Part shown: piece after piece, positions 16,704-25,392 of the stretch
How the letters are laid out: every line of letters starts with the position of its first letter
Numbering within the stretch: position 1 is the stretch's first letter
Source of the DNA: Stappia stellulata DSM 5886
GTDB taxonomy: Bacteria; Pseudomonadota; Alphaproteobacteria; Rhizobiales; Stappiaceae
Direction of reading: 5' to 3'
NCBI RefSeq assembly: GCF_000423705.1
Contig: NZ_AUIM01000011.1
Location: 310,001-374,000 of the forward strand
Length of the DNA: 64,000 nt
Notes under the pieces: generated by a model
What the model saw: only the letters and a program-made list of their open reading frames with translations
What the model was told of the DNA's origin: nothing
Databases searched by the model: none
Position numbers and translations under genes: made by a program

Positions 16704-18035
16704 TCAGGAGGTGAGCGCGCGGATCTCCGCAAGCCGTGCGTCGGTCATCGCCGCCGCCGGTTCGCAAACGCTGGTCGGATCGGCAAGCGCCCGCCAGTCG
16801 AGAGGCGCATCGCTCAGTTCCGTCAGACAGTCCACCAACGGGCGTCCGCTGGCGCGGGTCTCCATGGCGGCCTGTTTGACCAGCTCCTGTGCCTGCGCGC
16901 GGCCCACATGCGGGACCAACGCGAAGGAAAATCGCTCCGCGAGAGCAAGACCGCCATCACCGAAGGCGATCTCCGACATACGTTCGCACTGGGGTTCAAG
17001 TGCGGTTACGAGATCCTGTGCCCGCAGGAGCGATGCCCCGCAGGCTGCGAAAAGCTGCGGCAGAACCAGCCATTCGCCCATCCACGCGGCGCCGTCGCGC
17101 TCTTCCGTGTGGGCGGGTGCCGTGACGAGCTGCGTCGACAGTGCCGCCGCATGGCGGGTCAGCGCGATCAGCGTTTCAGCGGCGACGGGGTTTTGCTTCT
17201 GCGGCATGGTGGAGGATCCGCCGGCGGCCGAAAGACGCAACTCGCCGATCTCCGAGCGGGTGGAAAGCATCACGTCGGCGCCGATCTTTTCCAGGGCGCC
17301 GACAAGGGCTGCAAGCGCGTTCGCGACGTTTGCCAGCGGCCAGCGATCCGCCATCCAGGGGTGGGCCGGGGCAAGCCCCAGTTCCCCGGCAAGCGCCTTG
17401 CAGACCGCGTTGCCTTGCGGTCCCATCGCGGACAGATCGCCCGATGCGCCACCGAGCTGGACGGTGAGGCCTGTTCGGCAAATGGCGCGCAGATCCGCAA
17501 GGGTCCGTGCCAGCGGCAGGGTCCAGTTCGCGACCCGAAGGCCGAAGCTGACCGGTGTGGACACCTGTCCGCGCGTGCGCCCGGCCATCGGGGTCGCGCG
17601 GTGCTCCACCGCCAGTGCGACGAGCGCATCGACAAGCGCGGCAAGCCGGCGGTCGAACAGCTCGAGCACGCGCTGCAGCCGCAGCATCAGGCCGGTGTCG
17701 ACGATGTCCTGTGAGGTTGCGCCGAAATGCAGGTGATCCGCCCCCGCGCTCGGCAGGTTTTTGCGCAGATGGGCGACGAGCGCGGGAACGGGCACGCCCG
17801 CGGCCGCCGTCCCGGCGCGAATGTTCCCGGCCGTCGGGGCGCAGCCGGCAAGGCCGGCGGCAATCGCCTGTGCCGCGTCTTCGGGAATGACGCCAAGCCG
17901 CCCCTGGACGCGGGCAAGTGCGACTTCCACGTCCACCATCGCGGCGATCTCCGCCGACGCCTCAAAGTGACGCGCCGTGTCGGGATCGCCGAAGAGATCG
18001 GCGTAGAGCGGAGAATCCAGCGGCGAGATCGCCAT
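16704..18035 (-). CDS. pcaB: 3-carboxy-cis,cis-muconate cycloisomerase
   Basis: PcaB closes 3-carboxy-cis,cis-muconate to gamma-carboxymuconolactone, the step after ring cleavage in the protocatechuate pathway. The 443 aa protein belongs to the fumarase/aspartase superfamily: SPLYADLFGD near the start, LHFGATSQDIVDTGLML near residues 101-117, GRTRGQVSTPVSFG, and the signature GGSSTMPQKQNPVAAE near 273-288 carrying the flexible catalytic loop. It is the last gene of pcaDCHGB, 26 bp after pcaG. It is about 90 residues longer than the shortest homologues and similar to Pseudomonas PcaB. Confidence 0.95.
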   Translation of the reverse strand: MAISPLDSPLYADLFGDPDTARHFEASAEIAAMVDVEVALARVQGRLGVIPEDAAQAIAAGLAGCAPTAGNIRAGTAAAGVPVPALVAHLRKNLPSAGADHLHFGATSQDIVDTGLMLRLQRVLELFDRRLAALVDALVALAVEHRATPMAGRTRGQVSTPVSFGLRVANWTLPLARTLADLRAICRTGLTVQLGGASGDLSAMGPQGNAVCKALAGELGLAPAHPWMADRWPLANVANALAALVGALEKIGADVMLSTRSEIGELRLSAAGGSSTMPQKQNPVAAETLIALTRHAAALSTQLVTAPAHTEERDGAAWMGEWLVLPQLFAACGASLLRAQDLVTALEPQCERMSEIAFGDGGLALAERFSFALVPHVGRAQAQELVKQAAMETRASGRPLVDCLTELSDAPLDWRALADPTSVCEPAAAMTDARLAEIRALTS

Positions 18036-18061
18036 GTGTCGGTCTTTCGGTGAGGGCCTTG

Positions 18062-18613
18062 TCAGATGTCGAAGAACACCGTTTCGTTCGGCCCCTGAAG
18101 ATGGATGTCGAAGCGGTAGGTCTCTCCCTCCGTCCGTTTCGCGATCAGCGTGTCCCGGGCCTCCGGCGAGAGTCGCGCGAAGTCGGGATCGGCTGCGATC
18201 CGGTCCGCATCTTCGGGGAAATAGACCCGCGTGTGCAGGTGGATGTTGATGCCGCGCGCGAAGATCAGCAAGGCGATATGCGGGGCGTGGCCTTTCGCGT
18301 GGGGGCCGGGTTTCACGGTCTGGAAGCGGTAAAGGCCGCTGCCGAAGTCCGCGACCGCGCGGGCAAAGAGGCCGTGAGGACCGACACGCCCGTCGCCGTC
18401 GGCCTGCCAGATTTCCAGCATGGCGTCGCGCACGGGCGCGCCGGCGCCGTCGTGGACGACGCCCTCGAGCGTGATTGCGGCACCGGTGTCGCTTTCGATC
18501 ACGGGGCCGGGTTGACCGGAAAGCGCGGGGCGGCCGATGGACTGCGGTGCCGTGCCGATATGCACATAGGGACCGGCGGTCTGCGACGGGGTTTCAAAGA
18601 GTTTCTCGCGCAT
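18062..18613 (-). CDS. pcaG: protocatechuate 3,4-dioxygenase alpha subunit
   Basis: The alpha chain of the iron(III) intradiol dioxygenase that opens protocatechuate to 3-carboxy-cis,cis-muconate. The 183 aa protein starts MREKLFETPSQTAGPYVHIG, the conserved alpha-subunit opening, and contains LEIWQADGDGRVG, FQTVKPG and APHIALLIFARGINIHLHTR. Alpha subunits lack most of the iron ligands but shape the active site with PcaH. The ATG at 18613 overlaps the pcaH stop by one base (TGATG), so the two chains are translationally coupled and made in equal amounts. The frame is open further upstream, but that would be inside pcaH. Confidence 0.96.
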   Translation of the reverse strand: MREKLFETPSQTAGPYVHIGTAPQSIGRPALSGQPGPVIESDTGAAITLEGVVHDGAGAPVRDAMLEIWQADGDGRVGPHGLFARAVADFGSGLYRFQTVKPGPHAKGHAPHIALLIFARGINIHLHTRVYFPEDADRIAADPDFARLSPEARDTLIAKRTEGETYRFDIHLQGPNETVFFDI

Positions 18614-19335
18614 CACGCACCCTCCGGCCGGGTTTCGAAGTGGGTCTGGCGCTGCCCGCGCAACACGATGTCGAAGCGATAGGCCAGGCAGTCGAAGGGC
18701 TCCTGGTTGCGCATGTCGAGGCGCGCGACCAGGCGGTCGATCACAGTCGCATCGGGGATCGTGTTGACGATCGGGCACAGGGGGATCAGCGGGTCGCCCT
18801 CGAAATAGAGCTGCGTGACAAGGCGCTGGGTGAAGGCCTCGCCGAAGATCGACAGGTGGATATGCGCCGGCCGCCAGTCGGAGCCGTTGTTGGGCCAGGG
18901 ATAGGGGCCGGGCTTGATGGTGCGGAAGAGATAGCGTCCTTCAGCGTCGCTGACGCAGCGCCCGCAGCCGGAAAAATTCGGATCGAGCGGCGCCAGATAG
19001 CCGTCCTTCACATGCGCATAGCGCCCGGCGGCGTTGGCCTGCCAGACCTCGATCAGCGCATTGGGCACGGGTTTTGCGTTTTCATCGAGCACCTGGCCGA
19101 ACAGGTAGATGCGCTCGCCCAGTGCATCGCCGTCGACGGCGGCATTGCGGATCAGGTCGTGGTCGAGCGGGCCGACCGGAGCATGGCCGAGCGCGGGACC
19201 GCTGCGTTCGAGCGACGTCTGTTCCAGCGAGTGCAGCGGCCGGAACGGTGCGCGCAGAACGCTGCTCTTGTAGCCCGGCGCGTAGGCCGGCGGATGCGCG
19301 CTGCGGTCGCGTCTGTAGAAATCCGGTGCCGTCAT
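18613..19335 (-). CDS. pcaH: protocatechuate 3,4-dioxygenase beta subunit
   Basis: The beta chain carries the non-haem iron. The 240 aa protein begins MTAPDFYRRDRSAHPPAY, and has the PcaH features LIEVWQANAAGRYAHVKD, GPYPWPNNGSDWRPAHIHLS (the Trp-Arg-x-x-His-x-His stretch with iron-binding His) and LYFEGDPLIPLCPI. Tyr residues expected as the other iron ligands are present (AAGRYAH, GPYPW). Start at 19335 overlaps the pcaC stop by 4 bp. With PcaG it forms the (alpha-beta) multimer. Confidence 0.97.
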   Translation of the reverse strand: MTAPDFYRRDRSAHPPAYAPGYKSSVLRAPFRPLHSLEQTSLERSGPALGHAPVGPLDHDLIRNAAVDGDALGERIYLFGQVLDENAKPVPNALIEVWQANAAGRYAHVKDGYLAPLDPNFSGCGRCVSDAEGRYLFRTIKPGPYPWPNNGSDWRPAHIHLSIFGEAFTQRLVTQLYFEGDPLIPLCPIVNTIPDATVIDRLVARLDMRNQEPFDCLAYRFDIVLRGQRQTHFETRPEGA

Positions 19336-19751
19336 TCTTCCCCCCGGTTGTTCGTGTCCGCCGCGCGGGCGGCGCCTTCCATTTCGGCGAAGACCGCCTT
19401 GGCGATCTTGATGGCCCGGTTCGCGGCCGGAACGCCGGCATAGACCGCCACATGCAGCAGTGCCTCGCAGACATCCTCGGCGCTCGCGCCGGTGCGGGCC
19501 GTCGCCCGGCAATGCATGGCAAGCTCCTCGTCATGACCGAGCGCCGCAAGCAACGCGATGGTGATCATCGAGCGTTCGCGGTGGCTGATCGTATCGCGCG
19601 ACCAGACCCCGCCCCAGGCGCCCCGGGTGATATAGTCCTGGAACGGCGCGTCGAACGCTGTCGTGGCGGCTTGCGCGCGCGCAACATGGGCCTCGCCCAG
19701 AACGGCGCGCCGTGTGGCGAGACCCGCCTCGTCAAGATCCCGCCGGGTCAT
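19332..19751 (-). CDS. pcaC: 4-carboxymuconolactone decarboxylase
   Basis: PcaC decarboxylates gamma-carboxymuconolactone to beta-ketoadipate enol-lactone. The 139 aa protein is a typical single-domain carboxymuconolactone decarboxylase: RRAVLGEAHVARA near the start, GGVWSRDTISHRERSMITIA (residues about 47-66), then ELAMHCRATARTGASAEDV and LLHVAVYAGVPAANRA. It is not fused to PcaD, unlike in some actinobacteria. It overlaps pcaD and pcaH by 4 bp each. Confidence 0.96.
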   Translation of the reverse strand: MTRRDLDEAGLATRRAVLGEAHVARAQAATTAFDAPFQDYITRGAWGGVWSRDTISHRERSMITIALLAALGHDEELAMHCRATARTGASAEDVCEALLHVAVYAGVPAANRAIKIAKAVFAEMEGAARAADTNNRGEE

Positions 19752-20539
19752 GCGATTGTCTCCGACACGAAGCGCGAAATCAGATCCGCCATGGCGCCCG
19801 GAGCCTCGATACAGGGCAGATGGCCGACATCGGGGATCTCCTCAAAGCGTGCCTGCGGGATGGCGTCGGCCATGGCATGCACGACGGCAGGCGTGGTCGC
19901 GCTGTCGTGCGTGCCGGCAATGCACAGTGTCGGCACCGAAATGCGTGCGGCCGCCCTGCTGTAGTCGGCATCGCGAATGGCAAGGCCAAGATCGATGTAG
20001 CCGGTCGGCGGGGTATGCGCCAGCATGGTGCGCCAGAGTTGCAGCGCCTCCGGCTTTCCCTCGCGAAAGCGCGGTGAGAACCAGCGCTCCATCGTCGGAT
20101 CGGCAATCGCCTCCATCCCGCCTGTGCGGATCGCCTCGGCGCGCGCGTTCCAGATCTCGGCCGTTCCGATCGTCATGCCCGTATTGGAGAGGATCAGCCC
20201 GGCAACGCGCTGCGGCGCGCGCTGCGCCAGGGCCTGTGCGATCAGTCCGCCAACCGACAGACCCACGACAACGGCACGGTCGATCTCCTTGGCGTCGAGC
20301 AGCGTTGCCAGGTCGTCCGCGTGAGCGTCGATGGACATCGCTCCGCCGGACGGCGAAAGCCCGTGGCCGGCCGTATCGTAGCGCAGGACGCCGAGGTCCT
20401 TCGGCAGGCGCGCGACAACGGCGTCCCAGATCCGAAGGTCCGTGCCCAGGGAGTTGGAGAAGGCCAGTGTCGGCGCTTGCCCGGCCGCGCGGCGGTGGTC
20501 GGCATGCAGGATCCGTTCGTTTCTCTTGACTGCGTCCAC
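19748..20539 (-). CDS. pcaD: 3-oxoadipate enol-lactonase
   Basis: PcaD hydrolyses beta-ketoadipate enol-lactone to beta-ketoadipate. The 263 aa protein is an alpha/beta hydrolase with nucleophile elbow VVGLSVGGLI (Ser95), a late acidic residue in CIAGTHDSATTP (about 213), and His in VGHLPCIEAP (about 241). SNSLGTDLRIWD and LRYDTAGHGLS are typical PcaD sequences. It is the first gene of the leftward pcaDCHGB operon and faces pcaQ across about 100 bp. The next steps (pcaIJ, pcaF) are not in this window. Confidence 0.95.
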   Translation of the reverse strand: MDAVKRNERILHADHRRAAGQAPTLAFSNSLGTDLRIWDAVVARLPKDLGVLRYDTAGHGLSPSGGAMSIDAHADDLATLLDAKEIDRAVVVGLSVGGLIAQALAQRAPQRVAGLILSNTGMTIGTAEIWNARAEAIRTGGMEAIADPTMERWFSPRFREGKPEALQLWRTMLAHTPPTGYIDLGLAIRDADYSRAAARISVPTLCIAGTHDSATTPAVVHAMADAIPQARFEEIPDVGHLPCIEAPGAMADLISRFVSETIA

Positions 20540-20595
20540 AAAAAGCCTCGTCTGACTGGCGATTGAGGTTCAGGATGACTGTGATGATTGGTAAT

Positions 20596-20632
20596 GTAAA
20601 ATGAGATTTTCACGGATTTGTATAACTGAAAA
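20596..20632. promoter_or_regulatory. candidate PcaQ operator in the pcaD-pcaQ gap
   Basis: Two overlapping dyads lie in the AT-rich divergent gap. TTTTCA (20607-20612) and TGAAAA (20627-20632) are 14 bp apart; GTAAAAT (20596-20602) pairs imperfectly with ATTTTCAC. The second dyad overlaps the pcaQ ribosome binding site, which would fit self-repression by a LysR protein. I do not see a clear match to the Sinorhizobium PcaQ box ATAACC-N4-GGTTAA. Confidence 0.4.
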
Positions 20633-20640
20633 GGATGTGC

Positions 20641-21576
20641 ATGCGGATCGCCTCGGGTATCAAGCTCCGTCATCTCGAGGCATTTCTGGCCATCGCGCGA
20701 CTGCGCAGCCTGACGGATGCCGCAGCCGACCTGGGCGTGACCCAGCCGGCGATCTCCAAGACGCTGAAGGAACTGGAGAGCCTGTTGGGGGCGGTGCTGA
20801 TGGAGCGCGGCCGTGCCGGGGTGTCGCTGACCGCGGAGGGGGAAATCTTCCGGCATTACGCCAGCCTGTCGCTCGCGGCTCTTCGCGAGGGGCTCGACGG
20901 GCTCGAACAGGCGCGCATGGGCAGCGACCGGTTGTTGCGCGTCGGGGCGCTGCCGAGCGTGGCGGCGAGCATTATCCCGCGCGCCGCCGAGTTGCATCTG
21001 GAACACGGTCGCGGTGCGACGCTCGACATCGTGACGGGGCCGAACGGCCATATGCTCGACCAGTTGCGCGCCGGCGCACTTCATGTGGTGATTGGCCGCC
21101 TCGGTCAGCCCGAAGCGATGCAGGGGCTGAGTTTCCAGCAGCTCTACACCGAACAGGTTGCGCTGGTCGTGCGTCCAGGGCATCCGCTGCTCGGCTCGGG
21201 TGATCTCGCCCGGCTGCCGGAGTTTCCGGTGCTTTTTCCCAATCGCGCCGCCGCGATCCGCCCGCTGGTTGAGCGGTTGATGGTCGCCAATGGCATCGGC
21301 CAGATCCCGCGCCGGATCGAGACGGTGTCGAATGCCTTCGGCCGGGCCTTCACGCTGGGCTGCGATGCGGTCTGGATCATCTCGCAAGGGGTCGTCGCCC
21401 GCGATCTCGCCGACGGAACGCTGCATGCCCTTCCCGTCGATACGCGGATCACGCTCGGCCCGGTCGGCATCTCGACGCGGGCGGGAGAGGCGCCGGCGCC
21501 GGACCTGGTGCTGTTTGCAGCCGTCGTGCGCGATGTCGTCGCGCAACTGCGGCCGTCGCATCCGGCGAGGAGCTGA
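20641..21576 (+). CDS. pcaQ: LysR-family activator of the pca operon
   Basis: PcaQ activates pcaDCHGB when beta-carboxymuconate or the lactone accumulates (known from Agrobacterium and Sinorhizobium). The 311 aa protein has an N-terminal winged HTH (IKLRHLEAFLAIARLRSLTDAAADLGVTQPAISKTLKELE in pieces, residues about 6-50) and a LysR substrate domain. I prefer the ATG at 20641 because AAAAGGA ends 5-6 bases before it; an ATG at 20635 would add two residues but sits on the ribosome binding site. Divergent position next to pcaD is the classic rhizobial arrangement and supports the name. Confidence 0.93.
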   Translation: MRIASGIKLRHLEAFLAIARLRSLTDAAADLGVTQPAISKTLKELESLLGAVLMERGRAGVSLTAEGEIFRHYASLSLAALREGLDGLEQARMGSDRLLRVGALPSVAASIIPRAAELHLEHGRGATLDIVTGPNGHMLDQLRAGALHVVIGRLGQPEAMQGLSFQQLYTEQVALVVRPGHPLLGSGDLARLPEFPVLFPNRAAAIRPLVERLMVANGIGQIPRRIETVSNAFGRAFTLGCDAVWIISQGVVARDLADGTLHALPVDTRITLGPVGISTRAGEAPAPDLVLFAAVVRDVVAQLRPSHPARS

Positions 21577-21605
21577 AAGGCCCGTCCGTCAGCCGTGCGC
21601 AGCCG

Positions 21606-22502
21606 TCATGCCTGCGGGTCCGGCGGAGCCTCCTCGGTTGTTTCGCCCTGCCTGCCGCTGCGGCGCTTGGGGTCGTCGTCGTCCCGGTAAACCTCGAGCA
21701 TCGAGATGCGGCGCTTGCTTCGCTCGGGGTCCGTGGCAGTGACGCCGGCGATCAGCGTCTCGGCGATAACCATCAGCGCGGCCGAACTGTCCCAGGGCGA
21801 GGGCACGGAGACCCGTGCCGGCAACACATGGGTGGCAACGCTGGCGATTGGCGACAGCCAGCTGTCGGTGACAAGCACGATGGTGACGCCGAGATTGGCG
21901 GCGGCCACCGAAAGGCGTGCCAGGTCAGACTGGTAGCGGCGGATGTCGAAGACGATGAGCACGTCCTTGCGGCCCATGTCGACGAGATAGTCGCGCCAGT
22001 TGCCTTCCTGACCGGCAACATGCACGACCCGGCCGCGCAGGATGCGCAGATGCGCAGCCATGTAGCGCGCGAGCGCGTCGGTGAACCGGCCGCCGAGCAG
22101 ATAGAGGGTTCGCCGTTCGTCACCGAGCAGAGCGACCACGGCTTCGAGTTCCGTATTGGGAAGCTGGCGAAACGTGTCGCCGATGTTGGCACAGGCGATA
22201 TCGGCGAAATCGAGGACGCCGGGCTCTGCCGGGCTTTCCGGCCCCTTGGCCAGCGGCGACTTGAGCTGATCCTCCAGTTCCGTGCGCAACCGGGTCTGCA
22301 GGGCGGCATAGGTGGGAAATCCCATCCGCGCGGCAAAACGCAGGATCGTGGGCGAGCTGACGCCGGCGGCGGCGGCGAACTGGGCGACCGTACCGAGACC
22401 GAGCACCGGATAATTCGCAAGCAATGCGAGAGCGGCCCGACGCTCCGTCGCGGTGCAGGATTCAAGCCTTTCGCGAATGTCCTCGGCCAGGGATTTGGTC
22501 AT
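21606..22502 (-). CDS. MurR/RpiR-family transcriptional regulator
   Basis: A 298 aa sugar-phosphate-type regulator. The N-terminal RpiR HTH spans residues about 1-75: LAEDIRERLESCTATERRAA, then TVAQFAAAAGVSSPTILRFA as the recognition part. A SIS domain follows (LYLLGGRFTDALARYMAAHL, VLIVFDIRRYQSDLARLSVA), which in relatives binds a phosphorylated sugar or related metabolite. The last 30 residues are a charged, low-complexity tail. The gene is divergent from the hydrolase-TRAP-ligase cluster and is its likely regulator. An 8+8 bp inverted repeat lies in the shared control region. The ligand is not known. Confidence 0.9.
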   Translation of the reverse strand: MTKSLAEDIRERLESCTATERRAALALLANYPVLGLGTVAQFAAAAGVSSPTILRFAARMGFPTYAALQTRLRTELEDQLKSPLAKGPESPAEPGVLDFADIACANIGDTFRQLPNTELEAVVALLGDERRTLYLLGGRFTDALARYMAAHLRILRGRVVHVAGQEGNWRDYLVDMGRKDVLIVFDIRRYQSDLARLSVAAANLGVTIVLVTDSWLSPIASVATHVLPARVSVPSPWDSSAALMVIAETLIAGVTATDPERSKRRISMLEVYRDDDDPKRRSGRQGETTEEAPPDPQA

Positions 22503-22523
22503 GCGTTTCGCGGAGCCTCCGGT

Positions 22524-22563
22524 TTTGATACCCGATTGACATCTGTCACGCGAGTGTATCAAA
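22524..22563. promoter_or_regulatory. candidate RpiR operator: 8+8 bp inverted repeat
   Basis: TTTGATAC (22524-22531) and GTATCAAA (22556-22563) are perfect inverted repeats with centres 32 bp apart, about three helical turns. They bracket a TTGACA at 22536-22541 that could be the -35 element of the rightward operon. The left arm is 21 bp from the regulator start, so binding could control both directions. Confidence 0.55.
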
Positions 22564-22681
22564 TCATACAGAAGGATCTCTGTCGCGCAATTCTGTAATA
22601 AATGGAACAGGCGGCGAGCTCCGGTCCGACTGGGAGGTCGCCGCGCGGTTCGCGTGGAATGCGGAATACAGGGGGGTGAGT

Positions 22682-23476
22682 ATGGCGTCGCCAACGACCG
22701 GGGAGACGGGGGCGAATTCCGTGATCCAGACGGAAAACGGCAGCGGACGTGGTCCGTTCGTGATCCTCTGCGATCACGCCTCGCGCCATCTGCCCGACGA
22801 CCTCGGCACCCTCGGTCTCGACGAAGCGGCGCTTCGCGCGCATATCGCCTGGGATCCGGGAGCCCTTGGCGTGTCGCGCGGATTGAGTCGACGGCTCGAC
22901 GCGCCGCTGATCTATCCGGATATGTCGCGCCTGGTGATCGACTGCAATCGCGACACAGCCGCGCACGACCTGATCCCGAGCGTCAGCGAAATCACCGAAA
23001 TCCCGGGCAACCAGGGCCTGAGCGAGGCGGCGCGTGCCGCGCGCATTGCGCGGGTTCATGTGCCGTTCCATTCAGCGATTGCGGAGCTGCTCGACGCCCG
23101 CGCAGCCGAAGGGCTGGAAACGGCGGTTGTGTCCATCCACAGTTTCACGCCGGTCTACAAGGGGATCGCGAGGCCCTGGCCGATCGGCATCCTGTCGAAC
23201 ACCGACCGCCGGTTTGCCGAGGGCATGCTCGCCGATCTTGGCGAACAGGACGTCGGGCCGCTTGGCGACAACGAACCCTATGCGCCTTCCGACGGGGTCT
23301 ATTACACGCTGGCGCGGCATGGCGAAGCGCGTCGCCTGCCCTGTGCGATGGTCGAGATCCGCAATGATGAACTGACCACCGCGTCGGCCGAGGAAATCTG
23401 GGCGGCGCGGCTTGAGCAGGCGATGCACGCGGCGCGCGACCGTCTGCACGCCAGGCAGGGGGGCGAACATGCTTAG
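22682..23476 (+). CDS. N-formylglutamate amidohydrolase family protein
   Basis: A 264 aa hydrolase of the FGase/HutG-type family, zinc-dependent enzymes that cut an amide bond on glutamate or a similar amino acid. Family stretches seen are FVILCDHASRHLPDDLGTLG (residues about 22-41), IAWDPGALGVSRGLS, YPDMSRLVIDCNRD, VVSIHSFTPVYKG and CAMVEIRNDELT. There are no hut genes nearby, so histidine degradation is unlikely. Next to a ligase of the glutamine synthetase family, a more likely job is cleaving an N- or gamma-glutamyl or formyl conjugate; that is inference. I chose the ATG at 22682, five bases after a GGGGGG; GTG at 22676 is possible. It overlaps the next gene by 8 bp. Confidence 0.85.
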   Translation: MASPTTGETGANSVIQTENGSGRGPFVILCDHASRHLPDDLGTLGLDEAALRAHIAWDPGALGVSRGLSRRLDAPLIYPDMSRLVIDCNRDTAAHDLIPSVSEITEIPGNQGLSEAARAARIARVHVPFHSAIAELLDARAAEGLETAVVSIHSFTPVYKGIARPWPIGILSNTDRRFAEGMLADLGEQDVGPLGDNEPYAPSDGVYYTLARHGEARRLPCAMVEIRNDELTTASAEEIWAARLEQAMHAARDRLHARQGGEHA

Positions 23477-24065
23477 CGCCATGCGCCTCTACATTCGCGC
23501 GGTGGATGGCTTCAACCGTCGGCTCGGCCGGCTGATCATGTTCGGTATTTTCGTGATGATCGGCATTCTGCTCTGGTCGTCGATTTCCAAGACCTTCTTC
23601 CTGCCGTCTATGTGGACCCTCGAACTCGCGCAATTCGCGATGGTTGCCTATTACATTCTCGGCGGCCCCTATTCGATCCAGCTCGGGTCGAACGTCCGCA
23701 TGGACCTGTTTTATGCTTCCTGGTCGCTGAAGAAACGCGCCTGGGTCGACGCCTTCACGGTGTTCCTTCTGATCTTCTACCTCGCCGTGCTTCTGTATGG
23801 CGGTCTTGGATCGACCGCCTATTCGCTGGGCTATTTCGGCAGCGAACCCTTTGTCTTCTTCAAGGATCTGGTCGTCGCCTTCGTCACCGGCGGGCCGGAC
23901 GCGGCCTCCGAGGTGATCGGCTACATCGAGCGCAGCCCGACGGCCTGGCGCCCGTACCTCTGGCCGATCAAGTTCATCATGATTTTCGGCTTTTTCCTGA
24001 TGCTGCTGCAGGCCGTTTCCGAACTCTTCAAGGATATCGTGCGGATTCGCGGAGAAGAGATCTGA
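23469..24065 (+). CDS. TRAP transporter small permease (DctQ type)
   Basis: The four-helix small membrane subunit of a TRAP importer, 198 aa. Hydrophobic segments lie near residues 20-38, 55-72, 95-118 and 165-185. The motif VRMDLFYASWSLKKRAWVDA after the second helix is the DctQ signature. It is longer than the smallest DctQ proteins, with a loop between helices 3 and 4, as in the mannitol/chloroaromatic-type TRAP systems. The start overlaps the preceding hydrolase stop by 8 bp (in-frame ATG at 23481 is an alternative), and its stop overlaps the DctM start by one base, so all three are coupled. That coupling ties the hydrolase to uptake. Confidence 0.93.
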   Translation: MLSAMRLYIRAVDGFNRRLGRLIMFGIFVMIGILLWSSISKTFFLPSMWTLELAQFAMVAYYILGGPYSIQLGSNVRMDLFYASWSLKKRAWVDAFTVFLLIFYLAVLLYGGLGSTAYSLGYFGSEPFVFFKDLVVAFVTGGPDAASEVIGYIERSPTAWRPYLWPIKFIMIFGFFLMLLQAVSELFKDIVRIRGEEI

Positions 24066-25387
24066 TGTCGTATGAGATGATCGCTCTTCTCATGTTCGCC
24101 TCGATGATGCTGATGCTGATGACCGGTCAGCGGGTGTTCGGCGCCATCGGTGGCGTTGCCGCGTTCGCCGCGCTGACGCTCTACGGCACCGGGGGATCGG
24201 ACATACCCTTTTCGGCTGCCATGAAGCTCATGAAATGGTATCCGCTCCTCACGCTGCCGATGTTCATCTTCATGGGCTACGTGCTGTCGGAATCGAAGAT
24301 CGCCGACGATCTCTACAAGATGTTCCACGTCTGGATGGGGCCGGTCTCGGGCGGCCTTGCCATCGGCACCATCGGGCTGATGGTGCTCGTCTCGGCGATG
24401 AACGGCCTGTCGGTCGCGGGCATGGCCATCGGTGCGACCATCGCGCTGCCGGAACTGCTCAGGCGCGGCTACGACAAGAAGATGGTGACCGGCGTGATCC
24501 AGGCGGGGTCCTCGCTCGGGATCCTCGTTCCGCCCTCTGTCGTGCTTGTTCTCTATGCGATGATCGCGCGTGCGCCGGTTGGACAGCTCTGGCTCGCCGG
24601 TGTGGTCCCGGGCCTGATGATGGCGACGATGTTTATCGCCTATATTTATGTCCGGTGTCGGCTCAATCCGAAGCTCGGCCCCGCATTGCCGCCGGACGAG
24701 CGGGATGTGTCCACGGCCGAGAAGTACCGCCTGCTCGCCTCCGGCATCCTGCCGCTGGTGATCTTCGCAGCCATGATGGTGCCATTCGTCAACGGCTGGA
24801 CCTCGCTCGTCGAAAGCTCCGCCATCGGCGCGATGACGGCCTTTGCGGCCGCGATCCTCAAGCGGCGCATGACCTGGACGGTGTTCGAGACCTGTGTGCG
24901 CCAGACGCTCGCGATCTCCTGCATGTTCATGTGGATCATTCTTGCAGCACTTGGCTTTGGGGCCGTGTTCGACGGTCTGGGCGCGGTCAAGGCGATCGAG
25001 GACCTCTTCACCGAGCAGCTTGGCCTCAGCCCGTGGATGATCCTCATCCTGATGCAGCTTTCGTTCCTGCTGATGGGGACCTTCCTGGACGATACGGCGA
25101 TGCTGGTCATTGTCGCGCCGCTCTATGTACCGCTGGTGCAGGCGCTGGGCTTCGACCTCGTGTGGTACGGCGTGCTCTACACGATCACCACGCAGATCGC
25201 CTATATGACGCCGCCCTTCGGCTACAATCTGTTCCTGATGCGCGCGATGGCGCCTCCCGAAATCACGTTGCGAGACATCTACGGATCGATCGCGCCCTTT
25301 GTGGCGGTGATGGTGCTGGCGCTTGCGATGATCATGATCTTTCCGCAGATCGCACTCTGGCTTCCGGAGTACGTCTATGGACGCTGA
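24065..25387 (+). CDS. TRAP transporter large permease (DctM type)
   Basis: The 12-helix ion-coupled transport subunit, 440 aa. Typical motifs are LTLPMFIFMGYVLSESKIAD (early), AMNGLSVAGMAIGATIALPE, GVIQAGSSLGILVPPSVVLV, and LMGTFLDDTAMLVIVAPLYV followed by QIAYMTPPFGYNLFLMRAMA near the end. Uptake is driven by a sodium or proton gradient, with the binding protein delivering substrate. The longer SLGILVPPS-type elements resemble the large-type TRAP (TRAP_mannitol/chloroaromatic) group. It is separated from the binding-protein gene by 140 bp containing three hairpins. Confidence 0.95.
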   Translation: MSYEMIALLMFASMMLMLMTGQRVFGAIGGVAAFAALTLYGTGGSDIPFSAAMKLMKWYPLLTLPMFIFMGYVLSESKIADDLYKMFHVWMGPVSGGLAIGTIGLMVLVSAMNGLSVAGMAIGATIALPELLRRGYDKKMVTGVIQAGSSLGILVPPSVVLVLYAMIARAPVGQLWLAGVVPGLMMATMFIAYIYVRCRLNPKLGPALPPDERDVSTAEKYRLLASGILPLVIFAAMMVPFVNGWTSLVESSAIGAMTAFAAAILKRRMTWTVFETCVRQTLAISCMFMWIILAALGFGAVFDGLGAVKAIEDLFTEQLGLSPWMILILMQLSFLLMGTFLDDTAMLVIVAPLYVPLVQALGFDLVWYGVLYTITTQIAYMTPPFGYNLFLMRAMAPPEITLRDIYGSIAPFVAVMVLALAMIMIFPQIALWLPEYVYGR

Positions 25388-25392
25388 CATCG

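Noticed and set aside
22682-23476. Naming the FGase-family protein HutG
   Set aside because: No hut genes, no urocanate or formiminoglutamate enzymes, and it is translationally coupled to a TRAP permease.
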